The notes beneath the pieces are model-generated. The model was not told where the DNA came from and ran no database searches. It saw only the letters and a program-made list of their open reading frames with translations. 64,000 nucleotides of DNA from Spizellomyces punctatus DAOM BR117 (taxonomy: Eukaryota; Chytridiomycota; Chytridiomycetes; Spizellomycetales; Spizellomycetaceae), in assembly GCF_000182565.1 (NCBI RefSeq), contig NW_015971541.1:824637-888636 (forward strand). The letters are read 5' to 3'. This document shows, one piece after another, positions 44,601 to 55,958 of the stretch; within the stretch, counting starts at the first letter, position 1, and every line of letters starts with the position of its first letter. A program made the position numbers and the translations under genes.

Positions 44601-47600
44601 CGACAGCATTGAAAAGAGTCCTATTGAAGCCGTGTCACGAGAGGGCACGCTGATAGCCGTTACCAAGCACCTACTGAGTAGCACGGTTTTTTACGAGCTG
44701 AAACCCGTTCGCGGTATGTTAAGCAGTCTACCTTCATCGTTGTGCACAGCCTCATTCTACGTTGCAGATGCATTCGTTCCTGTTCTCTTGCAGCATCTGG
44801 GACAAGCCGTTACCGCAGGGATTATGTCACCGTCCTCGCTAAACAGTCAGGAGATCTCGATTCTCTTGGATTTAACCAACCCTGCAGATGCCGAAGCTAA
44901 GATGAATGCCTATCAGCGGCTTGGGGAATTATTTGAGGACAGTGCATGTGCCCAGCCTCATCTCAGTCCCGACTCTCTACCTCGAGTTCTAAGGCTGTTG
45001 GATACTTTGCATACACTGCCAACTGCTTATTTCTCACAGACGGAGAGGGACATGATAGTTGGTACACTGCTTGTTATGGAAAGGCTGTTTTATAAGTCGC
45101 TTTCCGCGGACACGGATAACTTGGACCGGCGGGTAAACGGGCTACGACTTGCCGCTCTCACTCGGAAAATTGGGCTACGTCTAATGCTCAGTCGGCAAAA
45201 CAAGCTCTTGACTGTAAGTTGATGGTTTCAGGTCTTGTACGATCAAGTGTACTGATGACCTTATCTATTCAACAAAAGTTTCTATCACCTGCGATTATGG
45301 AATGGTACCTCGTGTCCTTGGACCAGTATGAGCAGTGGCAAGATGCTGAAACGACCGCGACATTATCCTACAATGATATGATCGTTGCTGCGACATATGA
45401 GATTCAAGAGCTAACCTGCCGGTAATTCTTATTGGTGCTGCAGGTGCGCTTCACAGCTACACATGCTAATCCTGATTTGCAGAAAACTGCTCCAACGACT
45501 TGCCGATACCTCACCGAAAGATGCTGGCGCGACTCCTGGAGAACATGTCAAAAGGTTGCTTGCGTTCGTGCAAGATTATTGCCCGAAGTCGTATAGCATC
45601 AATCGTTTTCGACCAGCAAATGCGTTAGCGAAATCCATTACTGCTTGGACTGAATCTCGTCCTGAACGGTAATTACAACAAGCACACGTATATCCCGCAG
45701 ATTGAGAGAAGCCTGACCTCGTTTTTAGGTTACACTCGCTAAATACCTGCTGCGAAGGCCTGGGTGATGCGGTGAATGACTTCGTTGAGCGATTGCAAGC
45801 GATGGTTTGCCATAATCTGCAGGACTTCACTTTGGATGGGGAGACCATGCAGCAAGATTGCACTGAGATTGTAAATGAGCGTAGTTGCAAGGAGGCACAG
45901 TTTGCTTTTGAAGTATACTGCCATCTATTGAGGTTCTATAAATTTGGAGGAGGTACGATTAACGGTGTTTCATGTGAAATTGTCTTTTCACTTAAGTTTG
46001 CCATCATGACGTATCTACAGATGGGGCCAAGTACTCAAATGGCTTGGTGTTTCTGGCCGGTCTCGTTACCGGAAGTATTCGCCTTATTTGCGACATCTCC
46101 AGGACTGGAAATAGGCTTGATGGACAACACAAAGCCTTGCCCCATTTAGCGTCACTTTGTGCCGATTTCGTCGCCGCCTTTGCCGCTAATTTCAGGGATA
46201 TTACACCAGCTGTTGAAGCAAACTCGATGCGAAACCTTGTGACGTTGATGTGGTATATCATGCAAATCAATTCTCAGGATGCACAGTCCGCCACCCTAGA
46301 AAGTGAATGTGCTAAGAAGATGACATCGGCCTTGTCATCGTTGGTGCGTGACACGTCGCAAAAGCAATATACGGAGCTGCTGGCATGCCATTTGGATCGC
46401 CTGGAGGGTGAGCCAGCGTCGCTAGCAGTTTCGATCGAGAAAAATACCCTGCCATCACGATATGAAGATACGACCTTGCTGGTGAGATGCCTGTCTTTGG
46501 TGATCAATGGGGACAATAGAGAAGGCAAGTATCATTGATCTTATCCTTGCTGTCAAGTTAAGCTCATCATGGACCATGCATAGTCGGAAGGGGCCTTGTT
46601 CGTAAAGAGCTCCCCCGTATTTTAGTGAAACTCAGCCAGATAATACAAGTCACCACCTCAGTAGAAACTGCTTTGGAGATACTGCAACTACTGACGCAAA
46701 TTGTTGCCGATAAGGTACTGCCGGTTTACCGAATGGAAAACTGCTGGATAGTCACTAACCGTCGACATATATAGTTTTTGAGTTTGCGGCATTCAGATGT
46801 AGCGTTGATTCTCCATTCGGTTGCTGCTGTTATTTCTACTTCCTCCCCGTTACAGACGACCATGCCTCCGGTTACCGTTGATGCTACCCATCCAGAAAGT
46901 GTGGGTCCACCCGAGGCATTGCAGTTATTTGATGCAGTTTATCGATTGCTACTTGGACTACTGCGATCACGCAAAGACCTTGTAGTGGAAGTCATACCGT
47001 GCTTCACAGGCGTTTTGAAGGAACTTTTTGCTGTACGTTCTTCATTTTAGTCCCTTTGCAGTACTTATGTATCCGCACATTCTTGGCTAATGATGCAAAA
47101 CGTACCACCAGTGCTTCCGGATCCGACCCCGCATCGATGCACCTGCACCACGACTGAATCGTAATTCGACAAATAGTGCGCACAAATTCCCGTCACAGTT
47201 TGAAACACCATCTCTACTGGCCCGATACGCTCCATTACCCGTCACTTGTGCTGAGAACTTGTCCCGACTATTGGTGGCTATCGGTCAAAAGGCTCTCACC
47301 AGGAAGCACGCGGCAGGAAACCGCACTGATGGTGGTATAACGATGACAACAATGGGAACGTCAGCCTCCACCACTGTCAAGCCCTTTTCTAAACACGTTC
47401 CGTTCCTGCTCTCCACCATTGTTCACATTCAGTCCTCCGCTCGCCCTTTCACACCAGCCGCCAAATCCGCGTTAATGGAAGGGGTGTATGCACTTCTGGA
47501 CTTGTGCGGAGACCACGGAAGGGATGCTGTACTGGCTGGCCTCGATGCCCACGGCGGAGGACGACCATTGTTCAAGGCACTGGTAGGCGATTGGGAGAAG

Positions 47601-47627
47601 TACCATAGATTTACGGGTAAAGTGTAA
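41694..47627 (+). CDS. URB2: Urb2/Npa2 ribosome-biogenesis protein
   Basis: Sixteen exons join in phase to 1652 aa: 41694-41905, 41973-42459, 42529-42829, 42898-43227, 43297-43400, 43465-43649, 43712-44207, 44276-44496, 44553-45213, 45279-45421, 45483-45668, 45729-45952, 46021-46524, 46584-46714, 46775-47032, 47112-47627. Urb2 acts in early 60S assembly in the nucleolus. The protein is helical throughout with few motifs. The identification rests on the C-terminal domain, where LARYAPLPVTCAENLSRLL leads to KHVPFLLSTIVHIQSS, ALMEGVYALLDLCGDHG, then GGRPLFKALVGDWEKYHRF, the conserved Urb2 ending. The intron after 46524 uses a GC donor (GCAAGT). Early conserved phrases such as MPALSGSDLAPSS are not diagnostic. 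Confidence 0.88.
46525..46583 (+). other. GC-AG intron in URB2
   Basis: The donor is AG|GCAAGT, the classic strong GC donor; the acceptor is ...gcatag at 46583. Using the nearby GT two bases further on breaks the reading frame of the next exon (VGRGLVRKELPRIL). Confidence 0.75.
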
Positions 47628-47655
47628 ATAGCATGGTAAATCAAGTAGTGCAAAG

Positions 47656-47724
47656 GAACTACAGAATTTAGTTTCGAAAGTAGTGAAATGGAACTTTCAG
47701 AATTTAGATTCGAGAGACATGAAA
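47656..47724 (+). repeat. Short tandem duplication in URB2 3' region
   Basis: Two adjacent imperfect copies of about 34 nt share ggaact, agaatttag and ttcga cores, separated by a few changes. Lies 30 bp after the URB2 stop. Confidence 0.6.
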
Positions 47725-47829
47725 CTTGTTACAATATATATAGTACAATTGCACCTTCTAAGGAAAACACAATAATTGCGGTATAGACACAAAGAGCAAG
47801 CGCATGAGGCTAACTAGTTTCGAACAGAT

Positions 47830-49182
47830 CTAAACCCCTTCGTGATTCTCGGGGACGAGGGACGTGAAAAACATGTATGCAATATCCTTGACGTCCGTCC
47901 ACAAAGACCGCTGCGAAGGTTGCTGTGCCTCTGAGGGTACGTCAGTTTCTCCACCTTCCGCTTGCCCATCATTAGGATTCGCGTATGCTTGTCCAATATT
48001 ATAACCCATAGCTTCAAGTTCATGTCTCCGTATTAGTCTCAGTCGGCCGGTTTGGACTAGGAAGATGACCAGCGCGACAAGATTCATGAGAATAATCTTT
48101 GTCAAGCTCGAATTATGTGAGAAGATATAGACCAAAAATGTGAGTTTCACAAGGAGCCAAAATGGATTTTGTGGCGCATTACGTTGCCGATCCCCAAATT
48201 CGTCATCCACATTACCACCGATGGCACCAGGCGCAGCATTAAGTACGGGCGCTGCGGGTTGTACCGGTGCAGGAGCAGGAACCGGAGCGGCCGCCTCTGC
48301 CGGCAAGTTTGGCGGCGGTGCGTACTGTTGCGGGGCTGCAAGGTGCGGTTGCCCGGCCTGGGGTTGGTATGGTTGTGGAAACACCGTCGGGTGCATGGCA
48401 TATGGTATTCCGCTATGATGTGTCCAAAAGTGTAAGGTCTTTCATACAAATAACAATTGCTTTGACCTGGATACGTACTTGATCATGACAATTTGATATG
48501 GAACCGCAAGGTGCATGAAGGGTTGTCCAGCAGGGGCGTTTGGAACAAAGTGAGTAGTGGCGGGTGGAGTAGATATGGGGGGTGCCGCAGTAGGTGTCGC
48601 GGATGCTTGGCCTTCTCCTGTCTCATCTGACCTTGCTAAACCCGTCTTACGTTGACGCAAGCCTGAGTGCAGATCCTCTGGCGAAGGTGATATGGCAGTG
48701 CTAGGTCTCGCAGGTGACGAGGCATCCAAAGATACGGATCCACTCTTGATGACGAGGTGAACCGTTGGAGGAGTCGGGAGACTTGAACTATTCAGTATCT
48801 CTCGTACTACCATCTCGTCCCCTAGCAGCTTTCCAGCATGTATGAGTCTCATCTCGTCCACTCCGGGTTGTCCTGGAAACTGTTCAGACATCATGCCCTT
48901 AAGCTGAGCAATATTCCACTCGGGCATGACGTCCACAAAGTACGTTTCATTTGGGTAACTTGGGCAGCGTATGCATAATTTGTGGGACCTCGCACTTTCC
49001 GGTATAGTATTGAGGTCCTTATTGATGGATGCGTCGTTGATAGCGGTCGATGGTGGTTGGTGAACTTGAAAGGATCCCGGTTGAGGAGCATCGCGCTGAG
49101 TAAAGGTGCGTTGAGGTGAAGGAGAAGGCGGAGCCATAGGGCTCCTTCCAGTGGGATTGGAAGAATGACCGAAATCTGACAT
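47830..49182 (-). CDS. Herp-like ubiquitin-domain ER membrane protein
   Basis: Two exons (49182-48479, 48412-47830) give 428 aa. Herp (HERPUD) proteins carry an N-terminal ubiquitin-like domain and a C-terminal membrane anchor and organise ER-associated degradation complexes. The UBL is visible as LCIRCPSYPNETYFVDVM, WNIAQLKGMM, RLIHAGKLLGDEMVVREIL and TVHLVIK. A Pro/Ala/Gln-rich linker follows. Two hydrophobic segments lie at NPFWLLVKLTFLVYIFS and IILMNLVALVIFLVQ, and the tail WTDVKDIAYMFFTSLVPENHEGV resembles the FF.SLLPE tail of animal Herp. The ATG at 49182 begins a Ser/Pro-rich lead; 109 further upstream codons are open but unlike the family. Confidence 0.88.
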
Positions 49183-49565
49183 TAGAGAGCTCGCGGGATC
49201 TGGTACAGCGGCGTGCTGACTCTGCCTACTGGCAATACACAAACAAATCCAAACGGGGAATACGGTATTCAAGTAAGAAATTCGAAGCAGCGATAAGACG
49301 CTTTGTAGGAAATGGGTGGAAGACTTGACACGGGCGCTGATGGCGGTCCCCGCAGCTGGAATGACACCTCCACTTACGCAACATGGCAGGTGATGATTGG
49401 TGCATATAACGTGACTATGCCACACATGGCTCCAGAGATCTCGTGTACCTCCACGGTTACGCCGAATCTCTTTCCAATTCCATCTCGGTTCCCCCCATGC
49501 TCTTTGCATCGCCCCGACGTCTGTTGCTTTGTAACAAAACTCAAAAGTACTCGAGTCTTGCTAGA

Positions 49566-50940
49566 ATGATGTCGTCGCCAATAACCTATTCTTGGCGCCG
49601 TTTGGCAAACGCCGACGCTTCTAGTGTAGACACCCCTGTTGGGCGTTCGTCTCACTCGCTGAACATTATTGGCGACCGCGCATATATTTTCAGGTTTGTG
49701 TGTTGGTTTCTCCAATTTATTTTTTACAAGTTCATATCCATTTTTAACCAGCTTTGCTTCAATCCTAGTGGAGAACGGGAGCCCCGTAAGCCGATTGATG
49801 CCCGTTTGCATATCTTTGATCTTGTATCGCAGCAATGGGCAGGTGTCATTGAACCTTTAGCAGCCACTGCTCCCACACCTCGCGTGGGACATGCTACAGC
49901 AACGCTGGGAGACTGCATATACTTGTTCGGTGGTCGTGGAGGACCGGAGATGTCGCCCATGGAGGCAGATATGTTTGCTTTTGACGCAACCTCCGGCACC
50001 TGGACCAAATTGCAAGTTAATGGAGATGTACCTGCACCTCGTAGCTATCACAGGTTAGTATACGTAAATTTGCTCAAGAGGTACCGATAGGCCAAAATGT
50101 CTGATGCGTTCAACGCCTACAACGGCAAGCATGACGGCAAGTGAGGTGAGTTCGGTTGCGTCAAAATTTGATATACATTGGCTCTCATTCTCCTTTGACA
50201 GCACCACGTATACCTTTTTGGAGGCTGTCTGGAAAAGGGACGCGCAAACGACTTGTACCGCTTCAGCCCTGAAAACTCCACCTGGGAGCGTCTTCCGTCG
50301 AATCCTGACCTCCCAGTACGTGGTGGTCCTGGATTGGCATACCTTAAGGACCAAGTAATCGTTTATGGAGGCTTCAACGGTACGGAGCTCAATGACATCT
50401 GGGCTTTCAATATCAAGACTAGCACCTGGGAGCGTATCAATCCAAGCGAGTCTTCGGATGCCCCTTGTCCGAGAAGTGTTGCCGGTTTTGTTGCCTTACC
50501 GGCGATTGGAAAGGTGGTCACCTTCATGGGCGAAAAGGATCCTTCGCCCACCGGACATGCTGGTGCTGGAAGGTAATTTCATTATGCAGTGTTCAGGATT
50601 ACCTTTGCATAGTGTTATGCATGTTAATGTGTACTTGTCGCATTGACATGAACAAGATATGCCAAGGACGTATGGATTCTTGACATCCACTCGAATGCCA
50701 CTGCCACTTGGATACACATTCCTCCGGCCGACCCTTCACAGCTCGATGCGCCCACGCCTCGCGGTTGGATGACTGACGCTGTTTGGCGTGGAGAATCGAT
50801 CATTATGCATGGAGGGTGAGCCGATAATATTCGTCACTTACATCTCCGTCGTGTACTCTTTTGACGCAACAGAGTCTCTCAGGTACGATGGGGAAAAGCG
50901 AGATGACGGCATTTTCCAGTTGCGTTTCGAAGGCAAATAA
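49566..50940 (+). CDS. Kelch-repeat protein
   Basis: Six exons (49566-49693, 49769-50053, 50091-50145, 50202-50572, 50657-50815, 50883-50940) give 351 aa, enough for one beta propeller. Kelch blades are seen in order: GRSSHSLNIIGDRAYIFSGE, GHATATLGDCIYLFGGRGG, HHVYLFGGCLEKGRANDLYRF, DQVIVYGGFNGTELNDIWAF, GWMTDAVWRGESIIMHGG. Between blades the W-T/E-K/R-L pattern (TWTKLQVNG, TWERLPSN, TWERINPS) is regular. No BTB, F-box or other domain is present. Such stand-alone Kelch proteins have varied roles (epithiospecifier-like, Rab9 effector-like), so no specific function is assigned. Two adjacent ATGs (49566, 49569) are possible starts. Confidence 0.9.
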
Positions 50941-51254
50941 ATATTGCCATAGAGGTTCAATTCCTTTCGTTTCTTAGTCTGGTGGATTGAACCTCCATTC
51001 TTACCAAAAAAAGCAACGTAAATTCAGAAATATATGTATATAGATTTTCGTACAAGAAAATCCAACATTCTGGCTCAAAATTTGCTTATGAATAGTAAAG
51101 TTTCGGTCCCAAAATCATTCAACGGTCTTCTAGTCGCTCATTTCATCATACGCGATCCTGTAACTTTTAGCCTAATAGAAGGGCCGCGCGATTCAATAAT
51201 TACGCCGCGCACTCCTTCTTACCCAATGGATATCATACTTACGAGGGGTTGCGC
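50941..51254. other. Convergent intergenic region
   Basis: Between the stops of the Kelch gene and the Ser/Thr-rich gene. No gene seen; likely the two 3' UTRs. Confidence 0.55.
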
Positions 51255-53184
51255 CTAGTTCCGCTGTGGCAGAGAAGGTCTGAACCGAGACGTGTATTGT
51301 TTAGGGGGTATTACAGACGTCGATTTTGGATTCATACGTGTGGAAGGAGAATCTAAGCGAATATAATGTGGAGACTGAGGTCATGTACACGTTGGAAAGT
51401 ACCAATAGGTCCGTGTGTACACTTACCCGGGTGAAGAGTCGATCGTGCGATTCTGGAAGGCACTGGCATAGCTTTCGGAATGGATAGTGTTGTCTTGCCG
51501 GGCAGAGGCAAACGCGTGTTTCCTCTGCTGTACTTGAGGCGTGTGCGGTCCAAGCTGGGACTCTCTTCAAACTTGTCTCCCACCTTACGTTTAGATAAAT
51601 CGACGGCAGTAGGGCTGGATATTTTGCTTGGTGATGCGCGTGGGAGACCAGATGGTTTTCGGAGGCCCATGGAGGAATTGGATGAAGTCTTCGTAATCGG
51701 CATGGGTTTCACAGACGGTGGTGTAGCGAGTGGGGAGTATGATTGAATTTCCATTGGATCGCAGCGAACGACGGCCAAGGTAGGTTCAACAGCAGGCGGG
51801 ACGCTGATGGTGACGTCTACATTCATTTCTAGAATGTCCTTCTTACTCTGCACGATTAAGGGAGTTACAAAATCTGGTCTTCACTAGTAAATGACATGCT
51901 AGCTTACTTTATTCAATAATGTCGTGGTTCCTTTCGGACCGAAAGCCGTTTTCGGCCTTCCAGCTGTTCGTTTTGAAGTAACCTTGGCAGAGTTTGCGGG
52001 TGTGTTGTTTACCTTCGGGGAAAGTACTGTGCTTGCACTAAATCTAAAGACAGAGGAAGGAGTTGTGAACGATGAGTAAGCTGGCGTAGACAATATATTC
52101 TTGGCTGCAACTGCATCGTCGCGAGATTTGGCGGTGAGTGATGTGATCGGGTGACGTTGTCCAGTAGACGAACGGGGTAAAGCTGGTGACCTCATCGACG
52201 CCCGAGACTGAGCAGGGGTTTGAACGGAGGATCTAGGGCCCGTGGAAGTGCTGGTTGACGACCTAGGGAAAGTAGGGGATCTCGTGGACGACTTTGGGGT
52301 TGTGTATGTTGTGGTTGACAGCCGAGGCGAGGTAGATTCTTTGACAGTTGACCGCGAGGGAGTAGGGCTTATAGAAGACTGAGCTACAGATGACCGAGGC
52401 GACGTAGAAGCTTTGACAGCTGACTTCGAGGGAGTGGCGTTTACAGAAGGCTGAGATCCCATCGTGGCTCTTACAGATGACCGAGGCGAAGTAGAACCTC
52501 TGATGGATGACCGCAAGGGAGCATGGGACTTTACAGAAGACTGAGGAGTCATAGTGGCTCCTACAGATGACCGAGAAGATGTAGAACCTCGAGCAGAAGA
52601 TCTAGGCGTCATGGATGTTCTCATTGAAGGCTTAGGAGATATTTGTGCACTGAGAATAGATTTAGAAGAAGTTGACTGCTTTACAGAAGATTTGCTTGTC
52701 ATGGGCGTTCGTGTCGAAGATTGAGGAGACGTAGGAGGGCTTTGAGTTAAGATGAACGGCTGAGCAGGCGATGCCAGCGTAAATTCTGAAAAATCTGGCG
52801 ATGCACATCGATCACTCATTGGTGGGGAAGGAATATCTTCAATCAAGAAGAAGGGATCTATGCTCTCTAGTTTATCAACTATTGAATGAATGGGACTTTA
52901 GGAGAACTTCTCGATGGTATTAGAAAGGAAACAGGACACTGGAAACAATACGCACTGCCAGCAATAGCTCTAAAGAGTGCAATACTCTCTCTTCTCTCAC
53001 GTTCAGGACGACTGAAGCCCCACTGAGGGGATCGTCTAGATGAACCTAAAAGAGTTGATGGGGTCTGAACTTCTTTTGGAGGTGATTCTAGTGACAGCGC
53101 GGTCATCGACGCGTCCAAATCAATCAGCATTGGGTCGACTGTACTGGTTTGTTGATTAATATCGGTAGCAATTACGGTGTCCAT
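51255..53184 (-). CDS. Ser/Thr/Pro-rich repeat protein, unknown function
   Basis: Four exons (53184-52956, 52878-51908, 51847-51427, 51352-51255) give 572 aa. I do not recognise the family. The N-terminal 75 residues include LIDLDASMTALSLESPPKEV, then a basic PERERRESIALFRAIAG patch. Residues about 100-330 are a degenerate decapeptide array built around SPRSSV(R/K), interrupted by TMT, PTP and STS variants; almost half the residues are Ser or Thr. The remainder is basic and Ser-rich (KRTAGRPKTAFGPKG; GLRKPSGLPRASPSK). No membrane segment, signal peptide or catalytic motif. The composition suggests a phosphorylated, disordered cytoskeletal or nuclear protein, but that is only inference. Confidence 0.7.
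52180..52760 (-). repeat. Degenerate ~30-bp coding tandem repeat
   Basis: Core gatgaccgaggcga(c/a)gtagaa recurs near 52389, 52476 and, degraded, near 52505 and 52566; spacings are close to multiples of 29-30 bp. It encodes the SPRSSV-type decapeptide array of the Ser/Thr-rich protein. Confidence 0.7.
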
Positions 53185-53585
53185 GATGAAGATGATATGT
53201 TATGGAGATGGTACACTGAATCGTCCGAGGGAAAAAAGTCCCGCTGGGCAAGTCCGCCGAGAACAATAAGAGCCAGGGGTCGTTGCGTAAGCGGAATCAC
53301 GTGGGTAGCCCTCCAGCTTTCAAAGCGGTTGTTGCCATAGTGGCAGTAGCTGCTGCCGATCTCGATCTTCGATCCCACCAGCGTTCCGCTGGGTGGTGCC
53401 TGCCCACCTTTTTTGCAGACTTTAAAAGCAGCGACGGTTCTGAGCATCAATGTCTACAGCAGTGCGCCGCACTGAGATATCGGAATAGCATACGTTCAAG
53501 GATCAGGGTTTTCTGTCGGGCAGCTTTGTTGGCCAACCCTGCTGACACTTGTATCAACCTGTATCAATCTAATATCCTGTCCGAC
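53185..53585. promoter_or_regulatory. Divergent promoter, Ser/Thr-rich gene / CGI121
   Basis: About 400 bp between start codons. Short frames are open on both strands but show no family signal. Confidence 0.4.
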
Positions 53586-54414
53586 ATGCAAACCGTCAAG
53601 CTTCCCCCTCTATTCACACCTCCTACACCAGACTCGCCTGTCCCGTCAGTTCCGTTTGCAACTCCCCTTCCCGACATACACGTTACGCTGTTTAGGAATA
53701 TTCGGAATGCTGTTGACGTGAGGAATCTGGTCATCAAGGGAGATCCTCGCGTTCCGGAATGTGTTTTGATAAACGCTGCAACGGTAAGCAACAGCACTTG
53801 TTCTGAAAGCCTCTAAAGTTTGTTGTTGAGTAATGCGTTGGGAAGAGGTGGGACAAACCGACACTGAAAAACTCACTTTTGTAGATTGTCGACGTCTTTC
53901 AAATTCAAATGGCATGCACGAAAGCGCTTCTACATCAACAACAAGGCATCATGCGAACACGATCACTGTACTCTGAAATCCTTTTCAATCTCTCCCCAAC
54001 AAACAATATTAGCGATGCTATAAGACAGTTTGGCATATCAGATACAACGACAGCCGTAGCTGTGGTCATGGTTGGCATGCAAGCACCGCCCGAGGAGGTG
54101 AGGATTGTATAAAAACATTCTGATAATGTTATTTGCGTTAGCTCATTGTGGAATGCGGTATATTCAATAGGTACGCTTGCGTCTGTTGACTTTGATAGAG
54201 GGCGAACCAATACCGTTGTCACACTTGCCAGAGTTCACAGATTTACCACTGATAAATAGGGTAAGTGAATGAATACCCGTCGCGCTCCTTTCCCGGCCAA
54301 AATTCATATTCAATACGATGTTAGATATATAAAACTGGCAATGTTGCAGCTGACAGAGGGCAGACATTGGCGTTGGTGGTTGGGGCAATGGCGCTCAAAG
54401 GGCATTTGAGTTAG
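53586..54414 (+). CDS. CGI121: Cgi121/TPRKB subunit of KEOPS
   Basis: Four exons (53586-53783, 53885-54097, 54171-54260, 54325-54414) give 196 aa. Cgi121/TPRKB is the Bud32-binding subunit of the KEOPS complex, which makes the t6A modification of tRNA. The match runs through the length: VTLFRNIRNAVDVRNLV, CVLINAATIVDVFQIQMACTKAL, MRTRSLYSEILFNLSPTNNISDAIRQFGISD and LRLLTLIEGEPIPLSHLPEF. The first 22 residues are Pro-rich and divergent. Earlier in-frame codons (from 53283) are open, but ATG 53586 fits the family start. Confidence 0.95.
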
Positions 54415-54789
54415 CACCTATACTCAGAAGCAGATATACCTAACCCATTATGGCAGCGTCATCTCAAAGCTAGTTCTGCAGAATAAGATTGGCCACTTTT
54501 TCCCGGCCTGGCGTTATTATCATAGTGGATACAGTTGGTTTCACGCCGGAGGAAGGACGGGTATAGGTAGCAAATTCAACCGTTGAATATAATGGCGCTA
54601 ATTTACGTGACCTTTTTCCAACCACCGTTTGTTTATGTTCGCGTAAAATTGTCTATCCGCTACCCCGTCCATTACCTAACCCTTTAGTAACGCGTCGCGG
54701 GTCGGACGTTCCTGGCTGGAACACTTTGCCAAAGCTCAGCATTTCGTCTTTCTCATTGTCATTCAAGAGTAGCTTCACATTCTAGCATT
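54415..54789. other. Intergenic region CGI121 to secreted-peptide gene
   Basis: No coding signal on either strand. Probably the 3' UTR of CGI121 and the promoter of the downstream gene. Confidence 0.45.
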
Positions 54790-55140
54790 ATGTACACACG
54801 TCTTCCCAAGAGCTTTTGGTGGTGTCTGTTTCTCGTCCTGAGTGCTTTTGTTGCCACAATTGACGCCCTCGAAGTGAGTTTCTAACTCTTCTCGTTGTCC
54901 TATCCTATTCCACATGATTGTGCTGACAGAAGTACACAGGCGTTTCAAGCTATGGTTCCACCTTCTGCGGCCGGCCTAAGTAATGGCATCGGCAAGAGAT
55001 TTGCCCGTGATATCCCCGAGGAGCTCCCAGTGCTTCCTGCTCTCCACAATACTCGTCACACTCACCGTCGCCGAAACGCTGCTCCGGATTCAGAGCAAGT
55101 TCGTCGCAGGGAACGCAGAGATTATCCGGAAGAATTGTAA
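54790..55140 (+). CDS. Small secreted peptide precursor (candidate)
   Basis: Two exons (54790-54873, 54940-55140) give 94 aa. I do not recognise a family. The first exon encodes a clean signal peptide: basic start, then FWWCLFLVLSAFVA and a plausible cleavage at TIDA. The rest is polar and rich in dibasic sites: GKR, HRRR, RRRERR. The motif RDIPEEL after GKR recurs as RDYPEEL at the very C terminus, directly after ERR. No cysteines follow the signal peptide. Signal peptide, Kex2-type sites and a repeated short motif are the pattern of a processed peptide precursor. The gene is short and isolated, so a spurious ORF is possible. Confidence 0.5.
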
Positions 55141-55958
55141 AGGGGAACTGCGAGTGTTTGATTTGGTGATCCGCCATGGAGTGTGAATCCAGCGGCGGAT
55201 ACTTGCAGCGAATATCCTCGGGAAGTCCTGGTTCTTTACTTTATAAAATAGAACTATATCCGCCTATATAAGAAACACTCATCATCTGCACATCAATGGC
55301 CATTTCTGGGACGAGACGTCTGGTACTTGGCAGGACCTCATCACATGCTATTCCCTTAGAATACAAAATGCGTAAGGTGTTGAGTGACCGATGGTGGTAA
55401 ACCGACATCATGCAACCGGAATTTTGTGTTTGCCTTTAAATGGGTGGAACACAGTATCCACAGAATTGCTCGGACTGAAGTTCATATTTGACATATCATA
55501 TCCATTTCTAATGAGTCGGAAGCGTGAGCCACCTTCTTTGGTCTTCCAAATCGCTATCGATACCGCTGGCATTAGTACCGGATTACACCCAAGAAGATGC
55601 GGAATAATGACTGTTGTAACCGCGATATTGTGAACACTCATGCAAGGAATAAATAGATACACTTGGAATGATCGTCCGCAGCTATACAATTACTGCTGAG
55701 ACATAACTGAGTACCGCTTATCCAGAGAGGCATCACTTTAGCTACATTATTTGACTGTAAATGCGCACGATGCTGTTGTTGTGTAAGTGTGGCAGGTTAG
55801 TTTCCAACAACTTGAGAGCTTTGCAGATAGTGCTCACACGCTGCTTCCCGCTGCGGCGTAAACAAATACCCTAGCTGGAACAGAATTGAACCGTTGCAGC
55901 CACGCAAGACAGTTGTTAGTGAAGAACAGCGCGTGGCAGGTTTGTGATCCAGGTCACC
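55141..55958. other. 818-bp region without a convincing gene
   Basis: Open frames of 80-93 codons occur on both strands (for example 55391-55633, 55408-55689) but none has a recognised motif. No RNA gene was recognised. Confidence 0.45.

Noticed and set aside
49183-49509. A 109-residue N-terminal extension of the Herp-like gene
   Set aside because: The frame is open but has no family match and runs into the divergent Kelch promoter. ATG 49182 gives a Ser/Pro-rich lead typical of the family.
55391-55689. Overlapping plus and minus frames in the 55-56 kb gap
   Set aside because: Both are open by chance in the same sequence; neither shows a signal peptide, domain or splice pattern.
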